Source: a virus
IMG/VR virus record: IMGVR_UViG_3300027728_000006
Coordinates: 40,352-104,351 of that record
Direction: 5' to 3' (one strand)
Length of the DNA: 64,000 bases
In this document: one piece after another, positions 16,031 to 26,900 of the stretch
Layout of the letters: each line of letters opens with the position of its first letter
Position numbering within the stretch: the first letter of the stretch is position 1
The notes under the pieces: generated by a model
The model's database searches: none
Told to the model about the DNA's origin: nothing
The model's input: only the letters and a program-made list of their open reading frames with translations
Program-made: the position numbers and the translations under genes

Positions 16031-16426
16031 TTAGTTTTCTATTGAAATTCCGAATTTTTTAAGCTTTTGGTTTGCTTTTGAGGTTTTTTGGTCTGCTAAT
16101 TGAGCAGAATGCTTGACGCCATTTTCTTTTTCGTAATTTTTATAAAATTGTTTTTTAACAGGATCAGACATTTCTCCACCACGCTTTTCAGAAAGCTCTT
16201 TGCTTTCTTTTAATAAGTCTCCGATTGTTCCTTTTTTGTTCCTACTTTTTTCTACAAAGCTTTTCGAGTTGTATGGGTCAATTCTAGAATCTATAGAAAT
16301 ATTAGGAGCAGAATAAATTCTTTCAAATTGAACTCCATCTTTTGAAAATTTATGCACTTCATTTACACTTTGAAATATTTCTACTAACTCGTCAGTTTCT
16401 GGATGCTTGTATAAATAAATGGGCAT
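16031..16426 (-). CDS. FmdB-like small conserved phage protein, cysteine-less
   Basis: The 131-residue protein begins MPIYLYKHPETDELVEIFQS, like the FmdB/zinc-ribbon regulatory family and related proteins of marine phages, but it has no cysteines, so no zinc ribbon is possible. The C-terminal half is basic and low-complexity (TIGDLLKESKELSEKRGG). It sits between nrdB and a glycosyltransferase gene, whose stop is two bases from its start. The function is unknown. Confidence 0.6.
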   Translation of the reverse strand: MPIYLYKHPETDELVEIFQSVNEVHKFSKDGVQFERIYSAPNISIDSRIDPYNSKSFVEKSRNKKGTIGDLLKESKELSEKRGGEMSDPVKKQFYKNYEKENGVKHSAQLADQKTSKANQKLKKFGISIEN

Positions 16427-16427
16427 T

Positions 16428-17516
16428 TTATGACTCTACGATTTTAAGAATATGATCTAGCGAATTTGACCAAGTTAATTTCTTGGACATCTTTAATCCA
16501 TTTTCATTAACTGGATTAGACAAGAATCTTTTCTCCGCCTCTTCGCATGCTGAAATGAAATCATCTGGATTCCAATCAAAATAACTCCCTTGATTAAAGT
16601 CGAGTCCTTTTTTGAAGAAGACTCCGTCGTAGGCTTCTATTTTTCCACTTGGCTGGACCATAACTGCATTTTCATTATTAGCCCAATCTTTATAAGCATG
16701 AGCATTTAATACAACAGCATGTTTTCCAAGGCATACACTTTGGAATTCTGGAAGCCCCCACCCCTCTCCAGAGGACATTCCTATTGCAATGTCAGAATGA
16801 TTTAAAAAATCATTGTATAGAGAATTTGTAGGCATGAAACTAAGAAAATTAATATTAAAATAATTTACATTGCCTAGTATATTAGAAATAGCTTGATTCT
16901 GCTGATTTTGATCAAGAAATGGATTTTGAATGGCGCAATTTAATTCATACTTACTATTATTGCCATATTTCTTAGCCCAACTTTGTAACAGCTTGTGATG
17001 TTGCTTTCTTTTTTCCAACTTTCCGAAAAGAGCAAAACTGATCTTATCGTCTCTTGTTTTTTCACTTCTTGAAAAATGAAGGTTATCGAATCCAAGTGGT
17101 GCAAAATGAACGTTATTTAGCCCAACTGATTCAAATATGGCTTTTGTGTAATTAGAAGAAACTATTACGTTCTTTTGATTTCTTAAAATGTTTATTTCTG
17201 TTTCGGTTGGGGAATCAAGCTCATAAAATGTAAAAAGCGTTTGATTCTTTGAAACAGAAGACATTGATCCGTTTATATGCCAAAGTTTAATAGTGGAATT
17301 ATCCCTAGAGTGCCTAGCTTCGGACTTTGTTGAATTTTTTTGAAGCCAATTGAAAAATTCTGTATCTAACTTATCAAATGATGACAGGTCGGCTCGCTCT
17401 CCCATTGGGAAGAGGACGGGGTCAATGCTTCTTTGCTTTAAGGCATTAAGGATTCCGATTGCACAATTTCCAAAGGAAAGCCCGTTTATAGGAAGCTCTA
17501 AGGATAGATTCGGCAT
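16428..17516 (-). CDS. GT4-like GT-B glycosyltransferase
   Basis: The protein (about 362 residues from ATG 17516) has the C-terminal GT-B signature SSGEGWGLPEFQSV, where the glutamate of the EGWGLPxxE-type loop binds the donor sugar nucleotide. Upstream is an N-terminal acceptor domain with VIVSSNYTKAIFESVG. The family transfers a sugar from an activated donor with retention of configuration. The longer frame to 17561 overlaps the SSB-like gene; ATG 17516 follows that gene's stop TAA by one base, which is the better start. It is outside the main sugar block. Confidence 0.82.
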   Translation of the reverse strand: MPNLSLELPINGLSFGNCAIGILNALKQRSIDPVLFPMGERADLSSFDKLDTEFFNWLQKNSTKSEARHSRDNSTIKLWHINGSMSSVSKNQTLFTFYELDSPTETEINILRNQKNVIVSSNYTKAIFESVGLNNVHFAPLGFDNLHFSRSEKTRDDKISFALFGKLEKRKQHHKLLQSWAKKYGNNSKYELNCAIQNPFLDQNQQNQAISNILGNVNYFNINFLSFMPTNSLYNDFLNHSDIAIGMSSGEGWGLPEFQSVCLGKHAVVLNAHAYKDWANNENAVMVQPSGKIEAYDGVFFKKGLDFNQGSYFDWNPDDFISACEEAEKRFLSNPVNENGLKMSKKLTWSNSLDHILKIVES

Positions 17517-17517
17517 A

Positions 17518-17808
17518 TTAAAATGGAATTTCGTCGGTGTCTTCTTGAGAGGGGATCTCAAGAACCTTTGAGGTTGATTGCTGAGAAGAATTTTTCGTTT
17601 CTTGAGCAGCGGCTTTTTGTTCGGAAAGGTAAATCCTAAAATTAGGTGTGTTGTCTCCAGCCTTCTTGTATTGGTTAGAAAAAACCACGACTTCTACCCT
17701 TTCTCCGTTTTCAAGTTGGACGTAACCAGTTTTGAACTTATTGCCAGCCTTAGAGGTTTTTTCCCAAAGGGCTCCAATTTCTTTGTTTTCTTTATTTTTA
17801 TTTTCCAT
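17518..17808 (-). CDS. SSB-like / DUF736-like protein with acidic tip
   Basis: The 96-residue protein has an N-terminal part (IGALWEKTSKAGNKFKTGYV, then NFRIYLSEQ) that resembles DUF736 proteins, a small beta fold, followed by a glutamine/serine-rich linker and the C-terminus DTDEIPF. That tail closely matches the acidic tip (DDDIPF type) of bacterial single-stranded DNA binding proteins, which recruits replication partners. An SSB role is therefore plausible, and no other SSB is visible among the replication genes. It is coupled to the glycosyltransferase gene; a TTGACT box with a poor -10 box and an AGGA site precede it. Confidence 0.55.
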   Translation of the reverse strand: MENKNKENKEIGALWEKTSKAGNKFKTGYVQLENGERVEVVVFSNQYKKAGDNTPNFRIYLSEQKAAAQETKNSSQQSTSKVLEIPSQEDTDEIPF

Positions 17809-17833
17809 ATGAAATCCTATTCTGATATATTTT

Positions 17834-18433
17834 TTATTTCAAGTCAATGTATTTTATATTATTTTTTGCAAATTTTATAAATTTATTATGCCAGTTTATC
17901 ACAGTTTGTATAGTTACCCCCATATCTTTTGCAATGTCCGTATACGTTGTATTTTTATTTGATAGATATTTTTTTTCAATTACTTTTTTTATTTTTTCGT
18001 TCCCAAATGATTTTATCAGGGTTTTGATTTTATCAATGTTTTCAGCATTTAACTCTTCGGTTTGTTTATTTTCACCAGTTCCAAAAATTTCATTCTCTTC
18101 CCCAGATTTATTTTCTATGAAGAAGTCAGCTTGAGATGGTATATTTTTTTTATTTTTATTTATACAATTCAAACAATAATATCTAGCTTGATTAGCCAAC
18201 CAGGTTGAAAACTTGCTTCCGTAAGATGGATCGTATGATCTAATCGAGTTGAAGATCACAAAGTTTTTACTCGATAAAATATCGTCTTTTACAAAAGAGG
18301 GGCACGCTAAGCTGTACGTATATTTTTTAAATACATCTATGCATATGCCGCTATGCATTTCTATTAGTTTTTCTGCAGAAAAACTATCTCCGTTTTTTGC
18401 CGCCTCTATTAAATTTTGCTCTAAGGTTTTCAT
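17834..18433 (-). CDS. RNA polymerase sigma-70-family factor
   Basis: This 199-residue protein has region 2 (about 45-95: SIRSYDPSYGSKFSTWLANQ, the core-binding and -10 recognition part) and region 4 (about 155-190: TTYTDIAKDMGVTIQTVINW, a helix-turn-helix for -35 recognition). It lacks regions 1.1 and 3, like small group 4 or phage factors. It should redirect host RNA polymerase to phage promoters, possibly the GTGTA(T)AAT boxes found before structural genes. It abuts the dNMP kinase gene and is transcribed with it from the divergent region. Confidence 0.85.
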   Translation of the reverse strand: MKTLEQNLIEAAKNGDSFSAEKLIEMHSGICIDVFKKYTYSLACPSFVKDDILSSKNFVIFNSIRSYDPSYGSKFSTWLANQARYYCLNCINKNKKNIPSQADFFIENKSGEENEIFGTGENKQTEELNAENIDKIKTLIKSFGNEKIKKVIEKKYLSNKNTTYTDIAKDMGVTIQTVINWHNKFIKFAKNNIKYIDLK

Positions 18434-19102
18434 TTAAAAAATATTTTTAATTTTACTGTTTATCAGGTTTATTGCTGGAATAGACTCAAAAATTATTGAG
18501 TTCTGCTCTTTCGAGCAAGTTTTCCACGTTAGGTTTAAATCTGCAATTGAAGCAATTTGAGGGAGATTTTTACTTTCTGATTCGTGGGCTGGCGGGATGC
18601 TGCTGCCATCATCGATGGTTCTATTTAATGTTATTATAATAGAATTCATATAAGATCTGATAAAGTCAGTTTCGTCCAATTCGAATTCTTTAAATCTAAG
18701 ATCCGAAACTATTGCAATATTACCGCCAGACGTAAAAAATGAATTTATCTCTGGCATCAGTTTTTTCCACCAATATGTCCCGTCGCTTAGCGATCTTTGA
18801 GACTGACCATAAGCAATCAAAATACTTCTTATCTTATTTTTGTCTTCGGTATCCTCTGTGAAAGCTGAGATACCAAATTTTTCTTTACAAAATGAATTGA
18901 GATCTTGCCTGAGAGCATAGGCAAAAGAAAATATCTTTGAGTTTAAACCCAGATGATTGGAGTACTCTGATAATACTTCGGACAAGGTATTCTTACCGCA
19001 TCTAGCAAATCCAGAAACCCCAATTATCAGTCCTGAGTCAAAATTTCTATTTTGAATCAGAAGCTCCGATAGGAGCTTTTTTTTGCTTTCTTTATCTGGC
19101 AT
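18434..19102 (-). CDS. deoxynucleoside monophosphate kinase
   Basis: The 222-residue protein has the P-loop GVSGFARCGKNTLSEVL (from about residue 28). DLRFKEFELDE and FIRSYMNSIIITLNR follow, matching the phage dNMP kinase family (T4 gene 1 type). It phosphorylates dNMPs to dNDPs for the phage DNA supply, which fits the neighbouring reductase. It is the first gene of the leftward unit after the divergent region. The -10 box TATGGT ends six bases before its ATG and no ribosome binding site is present. Confidence 0.8.
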   Translation of the reverse strand: MPDKESKKKLLSELLIQNRNFDSGLIIGVSGFARCGKNTLSEVLSEYSNHLGLNSKIFSFAYALRQDLNSFCKEKFGISAFTEDTEDKNKIRSILIAYGQSQRSLSDGTYWWKKLMPEINSFFTSGGNIAIVSDLRFKEFELDETDFIRSYMNSIIITLNRTIDDGSSIPPAHESESKNLPQIASIADLNLTWKTCSKEQNSIIFESIPAINLINSKIKNIF

Positions 19103-19108
19103 GGTGAT

Positions 19109-19137
19109 ACCATAGTATTAATTTTAATAATAGTCAA
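19109..19137 (-). promoter_or_regulatory. divergent leftward promoter before the dNMP kinase
   Basis: The minus strand reads TTGACT (19132-19137), 17 bases, then TATGGT (19109-19114). Six bases separate the -10 box from ATG 19102, predicting a leaderless message. The unit downstream carries the kinase and sigma factor genes. Confidence 0.5.
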
Positions 19138-19304
19138 GATTTATTCTCGGCCATACTAGCGCAGGTAATCATTTTTCGTAGTTCGTATTTTGAAGGGAGC
19201 GAAACGCCAGAAACAGGCAGAACGCAAAATCCGAGACTCGCAAGCTCTTCTGTTTATTTTTTGCATTTAATATAAAACGTAACCTGTCGGAGATATTCGA
19301 CGCA

Positions 19305-19320
19305 ATAGAATTTATTCTAT
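19305..19320. repeat. inverted repeat, possible operator
   Basis: Six-base arms ATAGAA and TTCTAT flank a TTTA centre. The site is about 80 bases before the rightward membrane-protein gene in the divergent region. It is too short and AT-rich to be a clear terminator. Confidence 0.35.
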
Positions 19321-19401
19321 CATATTTTTATCTGTAATACAAGCTTTTTTTTTACAAAAAAACAAAATTTGAAAATTATAGCGGAGTCGCCATGATAAAT
19401 A

Positions 19402-19788
19402 ATGCCGGACTTTATACATTTAGGAATATCAATAGGAAGTATTGTTTTTCTCATACAGCAAACTGACTTTGTGTACGAGTATTTTAGCCTTTTCACGCGA
19501 ATCACTAAAAATAAAAAGCTTGAAGAATTTTTAAAATTCGACTATTACCAGAATTCAAATGGATATTCCAGCTATGTAGAATTTATCTGCTCAAGAGATT
19601 GGTCTGAAAACTTTATCATGTCATTTTTATCAAAATTGATATCTTGTTTTTTTTGCTTAAGTTGCTTTTTGAGTACAGCTTGCGCAATCGTGTTATGTTC
19701 AAAATTCTTATTTGGATATTTCTTGATATCCGTATTGACGTTCTATATACTTTTTAAAATAAAAAACGCCATTTTTAATAAAAAATAA
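19402..19788 (+). CDS. DUF1360-like membrane protein
   Basis: The 128-residue protein has an N-terminal hydrophobic segment (HLGISIGSIVFLIQQTDFVY) and a C-terminal hydrophobic stretch with the cysteine pair KLISCFFCLSCFLSTACAI, followed by another hydrophobic segment FLFGYFLISVLTFYILF. The C..C motif with WxE/F spacing recalls the DUF1360 family of small phage and bacterial membrane proteins. The protein probably sits in the host membrane. A holin-like role is possible, but no lysin is next to it. It is the first gene of the rightward unit. Confidence 0.6.
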   Translation: MPDFIHLGISIGSIVFLIQQTDFVYEYFSLFTRITKNKKLEEFLKFDYYQNSNGYSSYVEFICSRDWSENFIMSFLSKLISCFFCLSCFLSTACAIVLCSKFLFGYFLISVLTFYILFKIKNAIFNKK

Positions 19789-19797
19789 GTGTATAAT
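19789..19797 (+). promoter_or_regulatory. late-type GTGTATAAT promoter box
   Basis: The 9-mer GTGTATAAT, preceded by AAAAATAA, lies eight bases before the ATG at 19806. A near copy (AAAATAAGTGTATAAA) precedes the gene at 27856. No -35 box is visible. Confidence 0.5.
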
Positions 19798-19805
19798 AAA
19801 ATATT

Positions 19806-20423
19806 ATGCCCCTTCCGAAGCCAAAAAATAAAGAAAAGAAAACAGAGTTTGTATCTCGTTGCGTTGGCGACGATCAAGCTGGAAAAGATTTTCCCGATCA
19901 AAAACAAAGAATTGCAGTTTGTTATTCGCAGTGGGATAAGGCAAAAAAAGAGGCTTCAGCATCTGTTGAGCTAAACGACGATGAGTTTTTGTTTTTTGTT
20001 GAATCAGATTGTTTGGAGTGCGACGGCGCAATTTCCGCATCTGAGGAAGAACTTACGCTAGAAAATTTATATATTCCAACCGAAAAAGAATATCTTAGCT
20101 CTGAAGAAATTGATCTTGATGAAGCAGAATTTGTCGAACTCAATATGGATGAATTTTTAAAAACTAAATCTGTAAATGCTTCAGAATATCAAGGTAGAAA
20201 AGTCACACTAAATAAACCATTTAGAACTCCAGGCGGTCCTAAAAAATCTGCTGTGTATGTAAAAAATCAAAGCGGAAAAGTAGTTATCGTAAGATTTGGC
20301 GACCCGAACATGTCTATCAAGAAAAACATCCCAGCAAGAAGAAAAAGTTTTCGCGCCAGACATAAGTGCGATCAAGCAAAAGACAAAACTACACCAAGAT
20401 ACTGGGCTTGTAAAAGCTGGTAA
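19806..20423 (+). CDS. conserved phage protein with basic C-terminal domain
   Basis: The 205-residue protein has an N-terminal segment (SRCVGDD, then FPDQKQRIAVCYSQWDKAKK) widely seen at the start of phage structural-region proteins, an acidic middle rich in D and E, and a basic C-terminal domain with KPFRTPGGPKKSAVYV and RRKSFRARHKCDQAKDKT. Similar C-terminal domains occur in marine phage head proteins, but I cannot assign a role. The ATG has no ribosome binding site and lies right after the GTGTATAAT box. Confidence 0.6.
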   Translation: MPLPKPKNKEKKTEFVSRCVGDDQAGKDFPDQKQRIAVCYSQWDKAKKEASASVELNDDEFLFFVESDCLECDGAISASEEELTLENLYIPTEKEYLSSEEIDLDEAEFVELNMDEFLKTKSVNASEYQGRKVTLNKPFRTPGGPKKSAVYVKNQSGKVVIVRFGDPNMSIKKNIPARRKSFRARHKCDQAKDKTTPRYWACKSW

Positions 20424-20443
20424 AACTAAAAGATAATAAAATT

Positions 20444-20917
20444 ATGAGCAATAACTTCTCGAAAACTAAAGAAAACGGAATTGACACATTTATAGTATCT
20501 TTTAATAAAAAAGAAAATTTTGTCAAATCATCAGAATATGAATCTCCAGAACAAGAATTAATGGATCTTAAAGAAGATTTATCTGAAATGGTGATTGGAT
20601 CATTAGGAGCAGTCAAGTCACTTTCTGAAAATATATTGAACAATCTTTCAAATGAGCCTGTGATGGAAAACTTGTCAGAACCATTCCTGCAGCAAATGGC
20701 ATCTTTAGCGGAAGATTATATTACAACTATTCATAATTATTGCATGTTCAGTCAAGATCCTTCGGAGGAAATGGAAGAAGCTGAAGCGGCAAAAAGAAGA
20801 GGATTGTGGGACAATATAAGGGACAAAAAGAAAAGAATGGGTAAAAATTATAAACCCGCCAAGCCAGGTTCGCCAGACAGACCTTCTCAAAACTCTTGGA
20901 AAAAAGCTCAAAAATAA
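20444..20917 (+). CDS. conserved phage protein with GLWDNI tail motif
   Basis: The 157-residue protein is mostly helical and acidic, then ends in a basic tail GLWDNIRDKKKRMGKNYKPA followed by PGSPDRPSQNSWKKAQK. This tail is a short conserved element found at the C-terminus of several phage structural and head-associated proteins. It sits 20 bases after the previous gene and three bases before the giant repeat gene, so the three look like one operon. Its role is unknown. Confidence 0.55.
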   Translation: MSNNFSKTKENGIDTFIVSFNKKENFVKSSEYESPEQELMDLKEDLSEMVIGSLGAVKSLSENILNNLSNEPVMENLSEPFLQQMASLAEDYITTIHNYCMFSQDPSEEMEEAEAAKRRGLWDNIRDKKKRMGKNYKPAKPGSPDRPSQNSWKKAQK

Positions 20918-20920
20918 ATC

Positions 20921-23900
20921 ATGAATATCTTTAATGTTAATAATATCAAATCAATTTTACCATTTTTCTTACCTAGCTCTGGCGGAATTCTAAAAGCCAA
21001 TGTGAGTGAAGCTGATCAAATTTCTGAAATTACAATAGATGGCGAATTAATTGAATTCGAATCAACGTCCTCCTCTGAAATTTCTTTAAAAATTCCAAGT
21101 TTAACAAGCGGAATTAAAAGCATTAAATTTAAAACTCAAGGCTATACAACTGAAAAACCTAATGCTTTTACAATTATTCCTCCTGCGACAATCAATCAAG
21201 TAAAAAATAACGACTCCATAACGGAAAAAACAATCTTAAAAAGGAATGAAAAATTAAAAATTCCCAAAAGCGGAGGATCCTTTAAGATAGTAGGTTCCGG
21301 CTTTGAGTTTGTAAATTTTATAAAAATTGATAAAATAAATATAATTGATTTTAAGATATTATCTAGTTCTGAAATCGCAGTAACCATACCCCTTACACTC
21401 TCCGGCAGAAAAGAAAAAATTTATATAAAAAACCTTGCTGGAGAAGAGAGCGCATTTGTTTTAAATTTAAATATAGATAACGAATTACCAACCATCACTT
21501 CTATTTCTCCAGATTATAAAAAAATAAGTGAATTGCCTCTAGAGATAACAATCATTGGATCCAACTTTGATTCTGACTTTTTAGAGGTAAAAGTCGATGA
21601 AGAAATTCAAAATATAAAATTTTCAGATTCCTCTATTGTTAAATTTGATTATTTAAATAATTCACCTGGACTTAAAAATATTTCGATCGAAACAAGTTCT
21701 GGAAAAACAATTCGCAAAAATTCATTTTTTAACTTTGCCTCCCCAAATATCAGTAATATCTCTCCACACAGTATTTCTCAATTTGGCGGAACTTCCATAA
21801 CAATAACTGGATCGGATCTTGATATTTTTGAAAATGTTCAACTTGGTGAAACAAATTGCGCCATTCTAGAAAAAACGTACAATTCTTTAATTTTTACTTC
21901 TCCTGCTTTTGAAGATGATGGGCACAAAAATTTAACATTAAGTGGACCATTTCAAACAATAGTAGAAACAAATATTATCGAAGTAATTTCTGAACCAGAA
22001 ATCTCTTCGTTTTTCCCCAATATTTTAAATCCGACAAAAGTAGAAAGCGTAAAGGTTTTTGGAAAAAATCTTTTAAATTTAAAAAACCTGCTAAATTCTT
22101 CAGATGAATCAAACATAGAGTTCTTAGCATATAATAATTTTTCAGGAGAAGCTAATATATATCCAAATTTGTCAGGGCAAGGCAATCAGACGATCCAATC
22201 GGAATCATCAATTGGAACAGTATTAGATACTCAAAACATTTATTCATACAATACGCCAAACCCAGTAATTTTAAAAATTGAGCCCTCTGTCTTACCAAGT
22301 TACAGTTTATCTATAAATGAATCTGGACAAATTTACAAATCTGATTCTTCTGGAATAATTTATGGAAATTATTTTTTGCCACCCCTTTCCGTAAAGATAG
22401 GAGGACAAAATGTAAAAATTATCACAGGGTCAAGCTTAAATACAAATAGTTCAATACCAGTAATACTCCCCACTGGGCTAATTGGATATTCCGATATTGA
22501 AATTACAAGCAATGGAAGAACGTCTACTTTAAACAGCGGTACCAATTTTTCTAATCTTCCAATTTTTGAAAAAGTATATCCTGACTATTCGTGGTCCGGA
22601 GGCGGACAAATGATAACCATAGAGGGTCAAAACTTACTCGGAAGTGAAATCTTTATAGAACAAGGAACTAATTTAAACCCAACATTTGCTAAAATAGAAA
22701 ATACAAAAATTAATTCAGATCAAAAGCTATCATTTTTTACAATTCCTGGATCCGGAGGTTGTCGAGGTCAATATATGGGAACCTGCTTGGATCCAAAAGG
22801 ACAAGACGGACCTAGAATTATAAAAATATCAGGACGCGGCGGAGATTTTCTTTATTCTGGTTTAAATTATGTAAACGAACCAAAAATAATAAGCGCCTAT
22901 CAAACAGGATTCGACACTATCTGGGGCGCACTCCCATCTAATACAATATTTTTAAACGGAAAAATAAATGTAAATTACGACCCAAGCACATGGAATAGCT
23001 TTAACGGAAAGAGTGTTAAATTTTATCCAGGCAATTCAGGAGCTTTTTCACAATCAGTAAGCCCAAAAATAAACGGAGTAAAGTTACAAATTTTAACAGA
23101 TCAAAGCTCCGCCACTGGACTAGCTTGTAAGATTCCTTATTTAAAATATTCGCTTTCGGGCAGTAATAAGACAGTATTAGGCTTTTCTGGGAACACCCAA
23201 ATAACAGTTTCTTCCGGATTGTCTGCAGAATTACTAAATAAATCTTCTTTTATAGATTCCTTGGAAGATTTTAATTCAAGCCAAGTGTTTGTGGACAAAT
23301 ATCTTGCCTATAAAATATGGTACCATAATGGAGTTTCTGAAAAAGACCACTCGATTGACGACTGGTACGATACAAGCTACAGTTTTGACGGCTGGAATAA
23401 ATACGGACAAGGAAATCCAACACCGCAACCCGCTCAATTAAAAAAAATTAAACCATTAGAATATGTAAAAAAAGCAAAAGTTAGACTTGACAATGGAACC
23501 AATTATCAAGTAGGGCCAGGCTATTTGGCTGGAATATCAACGCCCAACGTATTATCATTCAGCTTGCCGTCAAATGCAAAAATTGGAACTCTCATACGAG
23601 TAGAAATAGGGCAGCTTGGATACAATTGCACAACTACAATTCCAGGATTTTTAGAAGTTGATTGCGACGGATGCATGTATCCCGGCAATGGACCAGCTAG
23701 ACCAAATGCAAAAGAAAAAGGTCCGTTTACATTTTTAAAAACAAAAAATGGTTGGAATATTATCCATATCGGCAATTATCAAACAATAAATTCCGCATTA
23801 AATACCGGCGTATCTCCAGGTTGGATAATTTCTCCAGAAGTTGGAGAATTAAATTTCTCTTGGGTCAAGAGAAAAGACTCTTTTGACAACGCTTATTTTG

Positions 23901-26900
23901 GAAATTACATACCCAATACAATATCTCAAAACAGCTCTGGAAATATACACATAGAAGAAAAAACAAATGAGATTGTGAATAGTGGAATTTTTGATTCTTA
24001 CAATGTGCTTCAAGTAAAATCTGACGACTATCTGCTTAATCACGAACAGTATATTTCGTTCCTTCCATTCGTTCCGCCGTATATTGGAGCGATATCAACA
24101 AGATCCACCGGATCGAGCAATGATCCATCACCAAATTACGGACCCTTAACATTGGGCAATATAGCAAGTGGCGTGAACAACGGCGGATACATAATTGATT
24201 TATCTGGGTTTTTCCAAAAAACCGCAGGTACAAGCGAAGTATTTATCGGCGAACAAAAGGTGGCACAAATCGATTCTACTTCGTTCGGTGGAACGCTACC
24301 ATCGGCATCATCAAGTCAAAACCTTATTTCAATTGGAGTAACAGGCTTTTCGCTTGAACAAGTTGGAACTTTTGATGTAACTATAAAAAACAACCTCGGT
24401 CAATCCACCCTGCCAAACGCGTTTGCAGTTTTTGAATCCCCCCAGCAGGGAAACACTAAGATTCAATCGCTATCTATTACATTATCAGCTCCAACTACTC
24501 AAAATCCAGCCATTTACCCAAAAAGCATTGATCTCAATCAAGATAATATTCCAGATAGTTGGGATAATCAATATTTCCCAAATGCTTTAAATTTTACATC
24601 ATTTACAATCACAGGTTTCTCAAATGCCCCAGGCGGAACATCAACATTGAATTCTCCAAACGCAGTATATTTAAAAACTCCAAGCAATCAATCTACCTAC
24701 CCTCAAGGTCAAGGAATTTATTATTACGAAAGCGGCAGACAAATCAATTCAAAGGGTCCAAACTTTATTTTATGCGCAGAAGGTAAATGCACGTTATTCC
24801 TTGCTCCCAAAAATGTAATACCATACACAACTTTGCCTTACGACCCCGTTTCGTCTCCACTTGGCGCTCTTTCATTCTTAAAAACTTTTGGTAAAGAGTT
24901 TGCTCCCTTGCCATGGAATAGGGAGTGGAAGTATGAGCAACCTCAGGTTGGCTATTCTTCAGGAACTGTTAGTCCAATATTTACAAGTCCAATAAATCAT
25001 TATGTTTTAGATTCAGATGCAGATGGATTAACAAATACAAAGGAATATGTGTTTGGAACAAGCCCAATATCTTCAGCATCCAAATACGCGCCATCTTACT
25101 CTATAAGTGGGGGAATGTTTCATTTCTTTGTGCCAACAATAGTAGATAGAAAATATACAATTCAAACTGGCAATCTTATAAATTGGTACAATGTTGCGAC
25201 CCTTACTGGAGATGGTTTTACTAAAAAGTTTTCTACGAATACAGTAGGTAACATTTTTTTCAGAGCGTTTGTTGAATTATTATATAAACCACCTACAGTA
25301 AACGAAATATTTCCAAATCAAGCCAAACTTAATGGAAATGAAAATTTTATTATCTCTGGTTCAAATTTCTCAACAGTTAATGCGCTAACGGTAGAGAACA
25401 CAAATGTTAGCAATTTTCAAATTGAATCAGATTCTATCATAGCATTTAACCCTCCAAACCTGTCTACTTCTGGATATAAAAAAATAACTATAACAAATAA
25501 AAGCGGAACCACTAGTGGAAATGGAAAAGGCATAACCTATTTCAATACGCCTATAGTAAATTCTATTATTCCGAATAAATTTTCTGCTGCTGGCGGTTCA
25601 GCAACGATTAGTGGGTCAGGATTTTGTAGTCCGATTTCTATAGCAATTGAAAACGAAAATAATCCAACCTTTTCTTCTATTAATTTAACTGGACTTAATA
25701 TCTCAATTCCAGCTCAAAAAACAATTGGAATTAAAAATCTTACAGTTTCAACTCCAGGCGGAAGTTCTAATTTGCCCATAGAAATATGTGGCGCTCCGAA
25801 CATTATCGATATAGATCCAAATCGAGGCTCTCCAGCTGGAGGAAATAAAATTACCATAAATGGTAATAACTTTATAAGTGGATACACTAAACTTTTTATA
25901 GAAAAAACTAATGGCGATTTTCAAGAAATCGCAATAACAGATTTTTTAGGGACCAGCTCTATTTCCGCAACAGTTCCATCCTCTGAAATTTCTGCGCCAT
26001 TCAGCGAAGGGTACAGGGATATAAAAGTCGAAACCTTTGGTGGGATTAACTCATCACTGCAAAGCAATGGATATTACTATGTTGGTAATGCATTATTGTC
26101 TTCTATAAACCCATCCACTGGAAACATTGATGGGCTTAATAATATATTAATAAGTGGATCTAATTTAAACTCAGATACTAATATATTTATTGATGGTCAA
26201 CAAATATTGAATAAAGTTTTTATTTCTTCAAGTTCTATATCCGGCAAGGCTCCTATTGGATTAACAACTGGATTTAAAACCGTAATGTCTAGCGGGCTCA
26301 ATCAAGGCAAATCATTTTTAATATCTGGATATAGATACGCAAAAAATCCAATTATAAATACAATTTCTACAAGCTGTATAAAAACAGGAACTTCTCCAAA
26401 CATAAAGATTTCTGGACAAAATTTACTATCAAGCCTAAAAACAAAACTAACAATTGGTGGACAAAATTCAAATATTTCCTCTAACATTTCGGAAACCGGA
26501 ATCGAATCATCGATTCCGATATCTAACAATCCTGGACCAGTTACTTTATTTATAGATACCGAAGCTGGAAGAAGCAATAGTTTAATAATAAACTACATAG
26601 GAACACCTTCAAGCTTATCAATAAATCCTAACTGGGCTAGCGAAACTGGAAAAAATAATATTACTATTTATGGAAATAATTTTGGAACTGGCGATTGCAA
26701 ACCTCTATTAAAAGTTGGAACGCAACAAGCTCAAGCCACATCCTATACAAACAGTGAAATAATATTCAATGCTCCAGCTTCTACATATGGTGCAAAAAAT
26801 ATCAATGTTGAAAATTTGGCGGGCACCGGAACTGTACAGTTTACATATTTAATGAAGCCAACAATTGCCAGTGTAACGCCAAGTGAAGGTGTCGCAAATG

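Larger units (their letters stand above)
19103..19401. other. divergent intergenic region
   Basis: About 300 bases lie between the leftward kinase gene and the rightward membrane-protein gene. It holds the leftward promoter, a GC-richer patch at about 19148-19250 unlike its surroundings, and the inverted repeat ATAGAA-TTTA-TTCTAT at 19305-19320. A purine-rich GGAG at 19383-19386 precedes a 24-codon frame from ATG 19392 that overlaps the membrane-protein start. I see no convincing protein or tRNA in the GC-richer patch. An origin, operator or small RNA is possible but unproven. Confidence 0.5.

Noticed and set aside
19141-19270. tRNA or other structured RNA in the GC-richer patch
   Set aside because: I tried to place a T-loop and acceptor stem on both strands; only short, imperfect stems form. 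Left as an unexplained patch.
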